Positions 1-11,781 of a stretch of DNA of 64,000 nt are shown piece after piece. The DNA is taken from contig MU385904.1 in assembly GCA_022497145.1 (NCBI GenBank), forward strand, positions 175,991-239,990. Reading direction: 5' to 3'. The stretch is from Rostrohypoxylon terebratum (taxonomy: Eukaryota; Ascomycota; Sordariomycetes; Xylariales; Hypoxylaceae). Each line of letters begins with the position of its first letter. Position 1 is the stretch's first letter. A program made the position numbers and the translations under genes. The notes below the pieces were generated by a model. It was not told the origin of the DNA and made no database searches. It worked only from the letters and a program-made list of their open reading frames with translations.

Positions 1-464
1 AGTGTGGGTGGATGTCCGTCCGTTTAGGCGGCCCGACAGAAAATGGACCGGCATTGTGTGCACATAAAAGTCCGGCTCCCGATAGAATGGATGACCTCAA
101 GGAACATGGTGTCTAGACTCATTGTTTTTTCAAAGATCTCTTCAATTTCTCGATCACCTAAACAGACATCAACTCACTCATATGATGGCTAATGAGTAGT
201 AATTTGATAGTACCTATTCTGTTGAAATATACCTAATATTTGAAATTTTATTTTATGTAGGCAAAGCATCCCGACAACGGAATCTATAGAGAGTGCTATA
301 TCACGTCGAACCAACCCAGGATTCGCAATTCTTGAAAAGACAGGACTCCAACCACATATTTCCAACCTTTCTTAAGACTTTCAAAATGGGTAGGGAGAAA
401 GGCTCTTATATACATACATCTTACTACCTATCTCCCTTAGCCCCATCTCAGGTTTTGACAAATC
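1..464. other. Intergenic, no gene seen
   Basis: This is AT-rich DNA at the window edge. The short open frame at 293-490 has no signal peptide, domain or family resemblance, and its 3' part overlaps the second exon of the minus-strand cysteine-rich gene. I treat the stretch as the 3' flank of that gene. Confidence 0.5.
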
Positions 465-795
465 CTAACATCGAAATCTCATCTGCGTAACCCAATTGCA
501 CATAACTTGACCAACACAACTGCAGCATGAACATGCCTAAGCATTATGGTTAGTAGGAATTCTGCTAGGCATCTTCTGTATGTTTGTGTCTTGCCTTTAA
601 AGCCCTCGCATTGTTGTCCGTTCCACCAATGCATGATAACGTTTGGTTGTCTCTGAATCGAAATTGGTTGTAACAGGCGTTGGCATTGATAACATCGGCG
701 CAGTCATCGGTCTCTGCAAGCTCTCGAGTGCATTCGGGGAACTGTCCAAGAGCCAGGCCAAGCCAGAGAAGTGTAAACGAGAGTGATAGCTTCAT
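465..795 (-). CDS. Small secreted cysteine-rich protein (two exons)
   Basis: A 90-residue secreted protein of unknown function. Exon 1 (795-595) encodes a signal peptide (about residues 1-17, ending ALG) and four cysteines (22, 32, 41, 55). Its open frame runs on to a stop at 565, giving only 76 residues. I instead place a 58-bp intron at 594-537, with a GC donor (GCAAGA), a CTAAC branch point and a TTAG acceptor. Exon 2 (536-465) adds six cysteines (69, 71, 72, 74, 80, 90), including CSCCSC followed by VGQVMCNW. Ten cysteines in a mature chain of about 73 residues suggest a disulfide-rich apoplastic or cell-wall protein. From memory, fungal small secreted proteins with a TDDCADVINANAC-like core end in this kind of CxCCxC tail, which is why I prefer the spliced model. 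Function (effector or surface protein) is not known. Sure of secretion; fairly sure of the splice. Confidence 0.75.
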
Positions 796-1851
796 TTTGT
801 ATGCGAGAAGAAGTGTTTGGCCGAGATGATTTGAGGTGAGGTGATCACGGTGAAGCTTTTCTGAAAATTCTGCTAGGTAGACATGTATATTAAAGATTCT
901 AGGTATTTTTGGAACAGGTAAGATGTCATCAACCAAATATAACAGTTCATCTTTTACGGTGGCGTATATGATAGGGGGTTCGCAGCATGCCTTAATTAGT
1001 GATTTTAGCCGATGGTGGACGCAAGCTGCCAACCCAACATTTCCCCGTATTATGTCAGTTGTGTGTAAGTAATAACCAAGAGGTCAATCCCTCTTCTCAT
1101 TTGCCAGGAATGGTACTCATTTTATAAGTTAAAGTGCGGGGACGGTGAAGAAGGAAACCGGCATCAATCATTCCGCTCTAATAGGAGTCATCACGTTATA
1201 CAGACCGGGTATGACACTGAGAAATGCGAATGCCCTGGACTCACTAGAACCTTCTGCTTAGGCCTGTGTGTCGATCTCTATGTGAAAAATGGACAGGAAA
1301 AACTAGAAGGATCTTTGAATCTTGTAAGATGTGGTAGTATACTAGGTATATGCAGTACTTGGGAGGAAATTGTTACGAATCGCAGGCATGGGACTATGTC
1401 GAGTTTCCACGACAACGTAAGGACCATGAAAAATTTGAAATTCAATTAAAGAATCATCTACCGACTAGACCTTTATATATACTATATTGATAGATCAGAG
1501 ATGCCAAATAGCTAGACGAGGCTACCTTAATAATCTATGGATATCTCATTCATCGACGTCTCCTTCTCCCTGTGCAAGTCCCGAACGAGTAAATGGTCTC
1601 CACATTAACCGGACTCAACGTCGAGCGGTTCGCCTATGGAATTCTTTTCTGATATTAAGGGCCGATATCATCCGGGACCGAAAACCAAGCATGTTTTCTT
1701 TGTAGGTGTGGCAAGGACGGCAATGCTTTGCGGCGGAGGAAAGACCTGCCATGACCCATATCATATCTATCACGGCCCTCTTCTGACTTTTCACATCCTT
1801 TCTGGATCCACCACGGTCCATAGACTAATAGCTCAGTGAACTCTTGTCGAT
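796..1851. other. Divergent intergenic region
   Basis: This 1.06-kb gap lies between the minus-strand cysteine-rich gene and the plus-strand DUF1996 gene, so it probably holds both promoters. Overlapping frames at 1487-1839 on both strands show no domain and are read as chance. No repeat or regulatory motif stands out. Confidence 0.5.
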
Positions 1852-3031
1852 ATGCAGCTAAACACTTTCATTACAGCCTTGGGGCTGTTTGCGCCCGCCA
1901 ACGCATTACTTCGATTCGGATGTTCGAGTCTGACCGTCCAACGCCTGGACCCCCTGGTCAACCCGGGGATGAACCCTTCCGCTCATCTTCACCAGATTAT
2001 TGGAGGTGTATGGAACAAATGAGAACTCATAATCTGGAAGCGTGACTGACGTGCGTTAGAATTCTTTCAATGCGTCGATGCCACCGGAGGAGCATGACTT
2101 GCCCGGGCTATCGACCTGCACGAGTTGTCAATTCACGGAAGATTTCTCCAACTACTGGACCGCTGTCCTATTTTACCGTGCCAAGAATGGTACGTTCAAG
2201 AGGGTCCCGCAGATCAACCAGGCGGGTATGGAAGGCACTCAGGGAGGCATGGTAAGATTTGGATGGACACCAAAGTCGGGTGATATTCTAATTTGATGAG
2301 GAAGGTTGTATATTACATGAGTGATGCGCTATTCGACACTGCTCAAAAGTCAACGGTGACAGCTTTCAAGCCCGGCTTCCGCATGCTCGTGGGTGACGCG
2401 GTATTCCGTGACCGCGAACAGGCCCGGAAGTTCCGACAACTTACCTACATCTGCATGGAGAACCAAGGTACCAGAGCACCGGAATACATTGGATTCCCAG
2501 ACAAACCCTGCCGCGGCGGTATCATGGCCAACCACCGATTCCCAACTTGCTGGGATGGCAAGAACCTCGATTCTCCTAACCACCAAGATCACGTTGCTTA
2601 CCCAGAATCCGGGACCTTCGAGTCAGGTGGCCCGTGCCCTGCCACTCACCCTGTCCGTCTCCCGCAGATTCTCCTCGAGACGATGTGGGATACCAGGGCA
2701 TTCAACGACCCTGCTGACTTCACTGACGGCCGTCAACCATTCGTGTGGTCCACTGGTGACGCCACCGGCTATTCCAGCCACGCCGACTACCTATTCGGAT
2801 GGAAGGACGACTCCCTCCAGAAGGCGATGGACGGCCACACCTACGTCTCCGCGCCGATGCTTAAGACCCAGACCATCGCCCAGCAGAACCAGTGCAAGGT
2901 TCCTGACATGGTAAATGAAGATATTGACAGCTGTAAGTGCTTGTCTCTCCTCAATGAAACAGGGTTCCTAGGAGCTAATTATCGTGTTCGCAGGGTTGAC
3001 TGCCCTCCCGGGCGAGAATCCGGTGGTATAG
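1852..3031 (+). CDS. Secreted DUF1996 protein
   Basis: A 337-residue secreted protein of the fungal DUF1996 family, whose biochemical function is not established. Four exons were joined: 1852-2007, 2060-2251, 2305-2932 and 2994-3031; introns of 52, 53 and 61 bp keep frame. The start at 1852 gives a signal peptide (MQLNTFITALGLFAPANA). Family marks follow in order: LLRFGCSSLTVQRLDPLVNPG just after the signal is given here by position only (residues 19-39), then HLHQIIGG-NSFN across intron 1, CTSCQFTEDFSNYWT, GGM-VVYY across intron 2, CRGGIMANHRFPTCWDG, the HADYLFGWKDD block, and a C-terminal WLTALPG whose Trp is completed across intron 3. The split-codon Trp and the GGM-VYY junction are strong support for the splice sites. 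Some relatives carry a C-terminal WSC or chitin-binding domain; this one ends right after DUF1996. Confidence 0.9.
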
Positions 3032-5788
3032 AGGAGGATATTTCTAGACTAGCAGTCGTTCGAAAAAGACACCTCATCTTTCTAGGGACCTATTTAATTG
3101 ACTCTTCATTACCGTGGACTTATTCTTGAATGATTGATGTTTTGCGGACATCGCATGTGGACCATGATGTGTTCCTAGTATTGTAAGCCGTTTTTTATAA
3201 CGGGACTCGATCTGTTCCGTTGGGGAATTCCAACCGAAACGTTAGTCCATTTAATATTACGGTAGGGTTTTCTGACGTATGTGGATATTATCAATTAGTA
3301 TTGGAAACACGCTTTGATTGGCTGCACAGATCACTCTCTCAGATTCTTCTCCGATCTTTTTTAGATCCTCGTTTTTGATTGGTACTAGAATAGACTGTCA
3401 TCTTGACTAATAGAACCCGCTTTTTAGAGTTATTCGAACGTTTTTATCCACATACTAATTTTCATTGGCTGATCTCCAATTTTCTGGGGAAAATTGTAAA
3501 ATATTACATAATAATGGCCTCTTTTTTAGATTTCCATATATTGTGCTTCGATCCACGTGACTACTATATTTCTATACTTAAGTACTTTGATGTTAAAATG
3601 TACACATTTTTTAGCCATTATGTACCTATCTACTAATTGGTTGATTTAACACTCGATGTGGATGCTGTCCTAGTAGTATTGTATGCTAGAATTTAAATGT
3701 GCGCTAGGTAAGTCAATTGCTGTCGTTTTTTTCTTGGGGGTTTCTAGAACAATAAATAAACTTGAAGCAGTTGCGAGGGAAAAGCTTGAACCAATTCCTA
3801 AAAAGGTAAAGAGCGCTTTTTGATAGGCTCGTTCCTGTACTAGCACGGGGTAGCGGGTAGGTACTCAGGACTGGGGTATAGCTGCTTACCGGATTAGGTG
3901 CTATCTAACCCAGTATATACTAGCGTTGGTACCTAGTATACACTAGGTATCTCTCACCTAGGTGTGGGGAATTTGATCACTACACCATACGTACCCCTAC
4001 CTGTATACATGTAGACCAAGAATCGAGGAAGGCATTGAAGATGGTTCGGTGGATTAAATATCGTAGACTGAAATCAATTGGCAACTGCTACTACCTACTA
4101 ATTGGGTGACAGGAAGCAACTGCAGATTAGATGTTCACTACCTAATAGGTACACACGCGAAAAAACGATACCGATTCCCTAGCTAGTGGCTTCCACTTCC
4201 ACTTCCACTCCTACTTTTCTTCCTTCTCCTTCTCCTTCTTCTCCTTCCCCATCTTCCACTACTCATTCCCACTTTACTTCACTCAACTTCAATTTTTGAC
4301 ACGGGTCGACCCCATCCTTCTCAGTTCTAAAGAATTCAATTTTGAATCAACACAACACCTTCTCATCTCTGCCCGTTCCAACAACACAGAGGGAAGGAAG
4401 TTCCGATACCTGAGGTAAGTAAGTTCCAAGTGGCTCAATATCACAAGGTGGTTTTCGAATACCCTTTTCAAATATCATCACTCCCATCCCAGATCTATCT
4501 CATCAGATGCTGTCCACAGAAGCCTCTACAATTATCTTGATTTCGATCATTCTCTCAGGTCACTGCACTATCCCTCTCTCGTTTGATGCGAAGGAACTTT
4601 TCATTACTGAATTTCAACATATATGTGAATGAAGCCATGGAATATCTTGGTTCGTTCTTTATTCATGACTGATTTATCCTGCTATTCTTTCCTGGGCGTG
4701 ATGCTGAGAGGGCCTAGGCATATCCCCCACCACCACTCCCAATTTATCTGGGCGAGTCTTCACTTATTACGAGATCTCCTAATACCCTTTCTACCCTAAC
4801 CACTCTCCACTCATACCTTCCTCCCTCAGTTCCAGTCAGTATGATTTCGAGTTCCTACCCTCCCCGGAGTATGATTTCATCATGGCACTATCCAATGATC
4901 GCAACGTTGATCGTGTGGCATCTCTTTCTGGTTTTATTTGATGGAGTGAACTATAGGAGAACATAGATGAGATTGGCATTTACTAATCAGCCTTCCCACA
5001 CAGACAACTGGAGTTCCTTCCATCGCAGACCTGAACGAAGTCCGAGTTCTCTCTGAGTTCAGATCTAAGTAACAATATTCAAGTCCTCTGCAGCGACTTC
5101 GAGTGACTAACAATAGGGAAAGATCTGTAAAGTCTGGGTACCTGCTCGCGATATTTCACTCATGGTCGATATCGGCCTTCGTTAACCGAGTCATATCCCA
5201 AGACGTCTCAACTCCTAAATCCTCACCTACACTTACCAACATTAAGGGTTCTAAAGAATAAAACGACCATCCCAAACCTTCGCACCTTCGATTCATCGAC
5301 CTGTTAACCAAGCCATCTTTTCTAGAGTGCCTTAGAGCACGCATTTATGTTAAGCAAGGGTCAAATTAAGTCATCACTCCTTCACCAGCGTTCAGCTGGT
5401 CCTCCTTGGTATGTATATCCTCACAAACAATCTTCCTTTCAGTTTATTCATGCTTCTTTACTGGGAAAGCCTTGACTACTTCTCTCTTTCGGTTCCTGGT
5501 TTCACACATCCTACCCTACTACCTAATACCCATCTTGTCGCGACTCTTGTTCCTTAGTATGATAAGCCATGATTGCCACAATGGCCGGTGGCAGAAACTG
5601 GGGGGGGATCAGGATACTTGTATCTCTGTCCCTGACAGCAACCTTCTGGCCTGCCGAGTTCTATGGTTTAGTAGACAATCTCTCACTAGACCTCAATTTT
5701 CTGTCCCATTTGCCTGGCTATTTTCCAGTCATATTCCATCTCAGTCTTGAAGATAGATTACTTAGCTAACAATTTCATTCTATAGAAG
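3032..5788. other. Long AT-rich intergenic region and 5' leader
   Basis: This 2.76-kb region has no convincing coding sequence. Positions 3130-3800 are strongly AT-rich with many stops in all frames. A pyrimidine-rich tract of CTT/CCT-like units lies at about 4190-4265, and a run of eight G at about 5600. The end (about 5400-5788) is probably the leader of the following gene: the ATG at 5789 is three bases after a TCTATAG that looks like a 3' splice site, so an intron in the 5' UTR is likely. Confidence 0.5.
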
Positions 5789-7794
5789 ATGGAAACTTTC
5801 CAGCAAGTAGATCCTGCTTATGCGGCTACCGATGGTGATGAACCTCTTCGCCAGACAGCAGCGTTTGCACAAACAACCCCTTCAGTTCCGCAGACAGACC
5901 CTAACCAAATTCCTCTCGTCTGCTATGCTTGCGAGAAACAGCAGCGATTCTCTGACCTTTCTCACCTCCTAACACACGTCAGCTCTAAAGCGCATTTACT
6001 GGAGCTCTACAATCTGGAGATCTTGAGTCAGGTGGACGATGCAGCAGCTGCGCGCTGTCGCCAATATGATATTTGGTCAAAGACACACAACATTAAACAG
6101 CTCGTCCTGCAACGCATGGAAGCGAGAGGAGAGAAAGGAGCACAGCTAGGCCGACGAAGCCAGACACCACGAGATTCTCCAGCCAGCCGACCTGCTACGC
6201 GTCGTGGTGGACGAGGAAGTCGTGGAGGCCGTGGTAGCCGTGGCCGTCGTGGTGATATTGTAAGTATTCGTGAAGTAATCAATCAAGAGTGTTCTAATAT
6301 TTTGACTTACAGAATTCTCGTGGTCGCAACCGTACCAGCGCACCAGATCTTTCGGTAGTCAAGTACGAAGACGACGGAAGCAGCTATTTTGGAGGCTATA
6401 ATGCCGTAGAAAGCCCTGCCATTCCAACTTGGCCGAATCAGCTCAACTCATTCATGACCCACGAAGGTGACATGGACCTAATGTCCCAGGCCGAGTTCGA
6501 GAGCGTCGGAGATGAAAATGTCTCTGTAAAATGCATGTCATCAGAGGGAAGCCCATCAGAAATGATCCCAGACAATCTTGAGATGAATGATATCGACTCA
6601 GGCATTCTATCCCTGAAGGGTATAGTCTTCCCTGGCATGGGTCTCTTTGACGCAGCCGAAGAGGAACAGCGTCGCAAGCGAAACCAACGCAAACCCCCTG
6701 CCGTTCTTCAGCAGCTTGAGATTAACTCGACCTTAGTCAACACGGAAGAGAATGTATTCGATATCAAACTACATCATCAGCGAACTCGCGACGTTTATGA
6801 CGATCCGTCTTCTAACGAAGGTGAAGTAAGTGGAGAAAGGAAGGAGCTGGCTTGTTACAATGAACTGATCAGAGTATAGGACGACGATGAAGAGGATGAA
6901 GATGACGATGAGGAATTAGACATAAAACCTAAACGACGCGGTCCTCAAACACGTGCCTTAACAGCTGCGAAGAAGACTAGACACACCATGTCCCATGATA
7001 GTCGTAACATGCGTGCTAATCTAGGACAAACACAGGGCTCACAGCTTAGATATGCGTCCTTCCAAGGTTCCGCCACTCCCCGAACTGTAAACGCTGGAGG
7101 AAGAGTGACCCGATCAGCCGTGAATCATGGTACAGTCCCACAGCTGCAGCGACAGGCACAGTCTCAGCTGCCACTTCATAGTCACGGATACCACAACATC
7201 GTTGGCACGTACAATGGTGCTATGGGAATGGATACTATGCCAGGTTGGTATACATACCAACACGCCGCCGGAAACATGCCGGCTAACACAGCACAGATGC
7301 CGCCTCTAGCCCTTCCGGAAAACGAAGACGGCAGTGAGTCATGGCTTATGCCTTTCCCATATCCTCCATACATGGATAATGGGCTCACATATCCTAACAG
7401 TCATGATGCCTTACCAGGGCTTGCTTTGAGACCGGGAAACCCCAACCTTTCGTTCGCATCCTCCAATCCTAGCATAAAGCGATCACCAACATTCTCGCAC
7501 TCCAATGGGAAGGAGAACGCAAATTTAGGATTGAAGCAATCAGCAGTCCATGGCTCCAACCCTTACTTGCAGACGAACACTTCTTCTGGCGAGAATTACA
7601 ACCCTCTCTATGTCCAACCTCGAGATGGACTAGGATTCAACATGTACTCATCATATGACGAAGGCGCAAAACCGGCAATGGCATCTAGTTTCCAGGCCAT
7701 CAATAACCAGGGCGGGTTTGGCCCCCTACAGATGGCCTCACAACAGAATGCAGCCTATCCTTCGAACCAAGGAGGAAATGATTTCGACCTTTAG
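5789..7794 (+). CDS. U1/C2H2-type zinc-finger protein with RGG-like region
   Basis: A 632-residue probable nuclear protein of unknown specific role. Exons are 5789-6259, 6313-6825 and 6880-7794; both introns (53 and 54 bp) are phase 0. Residues 45-69 hold a zinc finger, C45-x2-C48, H63-x5-H69, with HVSSKAH resembling U1/matrin-type fingers. Residues about 138-157 are an RGG/RG-rich stretch (RRGGRGSRGGRGSRGRRGD), which commonly binds nucleic acid. Exon 3 begins with an acidic run (DDDEEDEDDDEE) followed by a basic patch KPKRRGP that could act as a nuclear signal. The C-terminal 250 residues are low-complexity, rich in N, Q, S, P and Y, and look disordered. Candidate roles are transcription or RNA binding; I do not recognise a named orthologue. 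The protein runs to a clear stop and is convergent with MSH3. Confidence 0.8.
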
Positions 7795-8475
7795 AGATCC
7801 AGAACCGGAACAACAGCAACTACATTACTTAGGAACCACGCCTAAGCAGGTTTGAGGTTCATTTCATCGCGATTTGATCGACCTTCATCATGGGAACAAT
7901 AAGATCCCTATTTCATATCGTTACGTTCTGAGATTATGGGCTGATTAAGGTCCCCTTGACCGGCGCTAACAACATGCCATGGTTGGACGTCTTATTGACA
8001 TGCAGTTTCTTTTCCCTCTACATCATCGTTCCGGACATTCTGTGCCTCTCGACTGGCCGAGACCAAAAATCCGTTTGGTGCTATTCAACGGAAGAAATCT
8101 TGCGGTCTCGGTCTCTTCAACCAACATGGAATTCGATCGAATCCATGAATTTATTATTCATCAGCTCACACTTTTTATGCTGCTGAAAATCGGGTTTCAT
8201 TGACCTATCGAAGTGTGTTTTCTGAACAGGCACTGCGTGGGTCATTTCACTAGGAGGATGCGGTACAAAGACAACATTCGGCGACTTCTGAGGTCATCAA
8301 TGGGTCGGGCGTTATCGCATCTTAGCTATTCTAATGGGTTGATTTCTAAGGGGCATGTAAATTAATTAGTCCGTCAAAATTAGTTAGGCTCGTGCTGAGT
8401 TGCACTACATCAATTGCATCGAGTTCTTTCATTAAATGATTGTGTTTATTAAACGTAATTAGAGCCCAACAGCGT
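7795..8475. other. Convergent 3' flanks
   Basis: This 680-bp stretch lies between two convergent genes and should hold both 3' UTRs. Two overlapping frames at 7956-8203 show no recognisable domain. Nothing else is seen. Confidence 0.5.
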
Positions 8476-11400
8476 CTACAATTGCTCGATGCTCGATGTG
8501 AGATGGTCCAGCTGATCTGGGCCATTTTCTAACACGTCAGCTAGGAGTCTGGCTGTGCCGTTCAGCCTGCGCATCTTGATCGTCTCCTCGAGTTCCCTAG
8601 ACTTCTTCCCCGCGACCTCCAACACCTTCTGCGGAATGCGCGCCAGCTTCGCCACATTCAGACCGTAGGACCTGTGCGCGACGCCCTCGCCGACCTCGTA
8701 GAGGAAGGTGATCTCGTCGTCGTCGTCCTTGCCGGCGCCGTCGCGCTTGGTCGCCTCGAAGCGCATGTGCACGTTGGTGCAGCGGCCGGCGAGGCCGTCG
8801 GCGACGCGGGACAGGTTCTGGTAGTGTGTGATGAACAAGGTGAGGCACCTAGTCTCTTCGACGACGTGCTGGAGGACGGCGTGTGCGATGGCGGCGCCGT
8901 CGTGGGTGCTGGTGCCGCGGCCGAGCTCGTCGAGGAGGACGAGGGAGCGGGGGGTGGCGGAGCGGAGGATGCGGGCGGTCTCGGTGACCTCGACCATGAA
9001 GGTGGACTCGCCGGCGAAGAGGTTGTCGCGCGCGCCCATGCGCGTGTAGATGGCGTCGGCGAGGGTTAGGGATAGGGAGTCGGCGGGGACGAAGGAGCCG
9101 ATTTGCGCGAGGAGGACGAGCAGGGCGACGGCGCGGACGAAGGAGGATTTGCCGCCCATGTTGGGACCGGTTATTAGGTGCGCGAGGGGCGTGGGGGAGG
9201 TTAGGGTCGTGCTGAAGGGGATGTAGGATGTGGCGAGGGTTTGCTCGGCGATGGGGTGGCGGCCGCCTTTTATGGAGATCGTGGGGGGTGTGGTGGTGGG
9301 GAGGAAGGTCGGCTTGGAGTACCCCGGTAACGAGGCGACTTTGGATAGGGAGAGCAGGCAGTCTATGGTTGCGAGGGACGAGACGGCGTCGCGGAGGGGT
9401 TGGTAGTCTGCGGCGATGCTGGAGAGGAGGGAGGAGAAGGCTGCGTCGCAGGCGGCGGAGAGGGCTTCCTTGTGTTGGTCGCGCTCGGATATCAGACGCA
9501 CGACTTCGGGGGTGTGGAATCGCGAGAGCTTCTTGGTGCCGCTGATCTTGATCCACGAGGCGGGAACGCGCTTGAGGTCGGCGTTGGGGACCTCGACGAG
9601 GTACTCGATGCCAGCGACGGTGACATAGGACACTGGTTCCTTCTTTCCAAGCGTCTTAGCTACTGTCTTGCGATGAGCGTCGAGCTCTTGCTCTACTGAT
9701 GCGATGCCTAGCTTCTGGTCGCTGATATCATCTGTTTCTTCACTCTCTCGAAAAAATGAGTATTTATCATCCTTCCGCGCGGCTTCTGCGTTGATGCGAT
9801 CGAGGTACGATAGAACGGTCGGCAGAATCAGTGGTAGTGAGCAAATTGCCGTGCTGATCGCTTCCGCCTTGAAACCCGTGTCTTCGGCCGACTTCACTCG
9901 CGCAAATTCCATCGCTATCCTCTGCAGCGTCTGAAGAACTGATAAAAGCTCGGGACGTGTACATTTCCCATAGTATATACGGATCAAACTCCTCTCAAGG
10001 TCTGTCTTGGTGCTCTTCAACAGGCGTTCCAATTGATCGACTTTGGCAGTCGAAGCATTCTCTACGAGCTCCTCGACAGCGGCTACTCGCTCTTCAAGAC
10101 GTTCTTTGTCTAGGAGGGGTCTACCGATCCATTTACGCAGAAGTCTTTGCCCAAAACGAGTCACCGTCTTGTCGAGTGCCCAAAAGAGACTACCCTTCTC
10201 CGAGTGGTCAGTCGAATTCCGATATACCTCGAGACTCTCCAATGTGGTGCCGTTTATTAGCATGTGCTGGCGAGCACTGAAGGATTGGAAGTATTTGGTT
10301 AGGTCGAATATGTGCTCTAGGCCGTACTCTGTTAGATGTTTGATCATTGAGGATAGGCAGATAGTGACAGCCTCTGGCAACTTGAGAACTTTGTCCAGAA
10401 GTGCGCTCGCTTGGTCATTGTTTTCCTCAGAAGCTTCCTTGAGCTTGGCGGAGTAGAATTCGGCGACATGAGAGTACGATTCGGCGGCGATGGTCTTGGA
10501 CTTTGAAATCCTTTCAACTCTGCTTCTATCGCCAAAAACATTGGTTGCACTCCCGGATAGGTGTTGCAAGAGCTTGTCTGTGGCTTTGGAAAGCTCACCC
10601 ACGATGAGAAATTCGCATGGCGAGATGTGTAGCAACCTGGTTTCAATTTCACTGCGCATGAAGCCATCTTCGAAGTTATCATAGATGATGTCACCTGTTG
10701 CGGGTTGGACTGCGATTATGCCAACATCGACTTTCTCGTCGGTGCCCCAGCCCTTAGCTTTCGTTTCCGTGAGACAGAGTAGGTATCCACCTGCCGGTGC
10801 CCCCGAGCTACCTTGATCTAATTCACCAATTTCGTCAACATAGGTGCCCTTAGTGTAGACATTCGTAAGCTTTCTTGTGAAAGGGGCGTTGCGGTTATCT
10901 CCGACTTTCTTCAACGCTGCCGTCTCGACCTGACGGACGACACCGACTTTGTGACCAGCCGCTACCAAACGTTTGGCGTGGACCGGTAGTCGATGTACGG
11001 GAATACTGGCAGATGCAAACCTGTCGAGATGTGCTTCGGAGGGATGCTCGTCATAGCGAAACTTCCCGGGTATGCATACTATACTGAGCTCCTTGGCGGC
11101 AACACGAGCATCTTCACCGAAGAACTTGAATTTGTATCCGACCTCGACGATTAGTATGGTGTCCATATGCTTCCTCTTAATATCGAGATACTGGATCTCC
11201 ATTGGTGTGAGTTTGCCTGTCTTGGAACCCTTTTTCTTCCCCTTTGTAGGTGGTGGAGGTGGCTCTTCTTCCTCGACATCCTCGCCATCCTCGTCCATAG
11301 CCTGGGTATCGTCTTCGCCTTTGCCACTTCGATTCCGACCATATGCCAAACTATCCGGTCGTCCTAGTTTTGCCACAAATTTGCGGTGCAGCTCTTCCTT

Positions 11401-11781
11401 TTTTCGCTTTTCCGCAGTAGTAAGTTCTTCGTCGTCTTCCGGAGCATCATCGTTGGAGCTCGATTTATTATAAAGATAGCGTTCCGTACGAGCGCCCGGT
11501 CGACTAAGAGCTAGGGTTGGAGATTTAGGGGTTGGTTCTTCCTCATCATTGTCTTTATTCTCTACTTCCTTCCCCTTTGGTTTCTTCCTCAACGGAATAT
11601 CGTTTCCGTTATCGGTATCTTCTTGTAGCGGTCGTTTACGAGCGCTCTCAGGGGTCTTGCTGGGAACATCAGCATCGTCGCTTTGAGGCTTTCGGAGTGA
11701 TGCGGATAGGCCGTTAACGGTCTTTGGAGTGAAGAAGTTGGTGAGAGATTGTTGCTTCTTCTCTTTCGGTTGACCCGGCAT
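8476..11781 (-). CDS. MSH3: DNA mismatch repair protein MSH3
   Basis: A single-exon 1101-residue MutS homologue. MSH3 pairs with MSH2 (MutS-beta) to recognise insertion/deletion loops in the nucleus. The N-terminus has a PCNA-binding PIP box, Q10-x2-L13-x2-F16-F17. A long charged, disordered linker follows. The mismatch-binding domain near residue 205 reads GYKFKFFGEDA. It lacks the Phe-x-Glu of MSH6/MutS and has the basic/aromatic pair typical of MSH3, which is the main reason for choosing MSH3. The MutS core and clamp follow. The ATPase has Walker A GPNMGGKSS near residue 870, Walker B DELGRGTSTHDG near 950, and the ITHYQ motif. Length fits fungal MSH3. The 3' third is visibly more GC-rich than the 5' part; this produces long shadow frames on the other strand. 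No truncation is seen. Confidence 0.96.
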   Translation of the reverse strand: MPGQPKEKKQQSLTNFFTPKTVNGLSASLRKPQSDDADVPSKTPESARKRPLQEDTDNGNDIPLRKKPKGKEVENKDNDEEEPTPKSPTLALSRPGARTERYLYNKSSSNDDAPEDDEELTTAEKRKKEELHRKFVAKLGRPDSLAYGRNRSGKGEDDTQAMDEDGEDVEEEEPPPPPTKGKKKGSKTGKLTPMEIQYLDIKRKHMDTILIVEVGYKFKFFGEDARVAAKELSIVCIPGKFRYDEHPSEAHLDRFASASIPVHRLPVHAKRLVAAGHKVGVVRQVETAALKKVGDNRNAPFTRKLTNVYTKGTYVDEIGELDQGSSGAPAGGYLLCLTETKAKGWGTDEKVDVGIIAVQPATGDIIYDNFEDGFMRSEIETRLLHISPCEFLIVGELSKATDKLLQHLSGSATNVFGDRSRVERISKSKTIAAESYSHVAEFYSAKLKEASEENNDQASALLDKVLKLPEAVTICLSSMIKHLTEYGLEHIFDLTKYFQSFSARQHMLINGTTLESLEVYRNSTDHSEKGSLFWALDKTVTRFGQRLLRKWIGRPLLDKERLEERVAAVEELVENASTAKVDQLERLLKSTKTDLERSLIRIYYGKCTRPELLSVLQTLQRIAMEFARVKSAEDTGFKAEAISTAICSLPLILPTVLSYLDRINAEAARKDDKYSFFRESEETDDISDQKLGIASVEQELDAHRKTVAKTLGKKEPVSYVTVAGIEYLVEVPNADLKRVPASWIKISGTKKLSRFHTPEVVRLISERDQHKEALSAACDAAFSSLLSSIAADYQPLRDAVSSLATIDCLLSLSKVASLPGYSKPTFLPTTTPPTISIKGGRHPIAEQTLATSYIPFSTTLTSPTPLAHLITGPNMGGKSSFVRAVALLVLLAQIGSFVPADSLSLTLADAIYTRMGARDNLFAGESTFMVEVTETARILRSATPRSLVLLDELGRGTSTHDGAAIAHAVLQHVVEETRCLTLFITHYQNLSRVADGLAGRCTNVHMRFEATKRDGAGKDDDDEITFLYEVGEGVAHRSYGLNVAKLARIPQKVLEVAGKKSRELEETIKMRRLNGTARLLADVLENGPDQLDHLTSSIEQL

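Noticed and set aside
1487..1839. Short overlapping frames before the DUF1996 gene
   Set aside because: They precede a clear signal-peptide start at 1852 and look like chance frames in promoter DNA.
8597..9699. Long open frames of up to 235 codons on both strands inside MSH3
   Set aside because: They are Arg/Pro/His- or Gly/Val-rich shadows caused by the GC-rich third-codon positions of MSH3 and have no domain.
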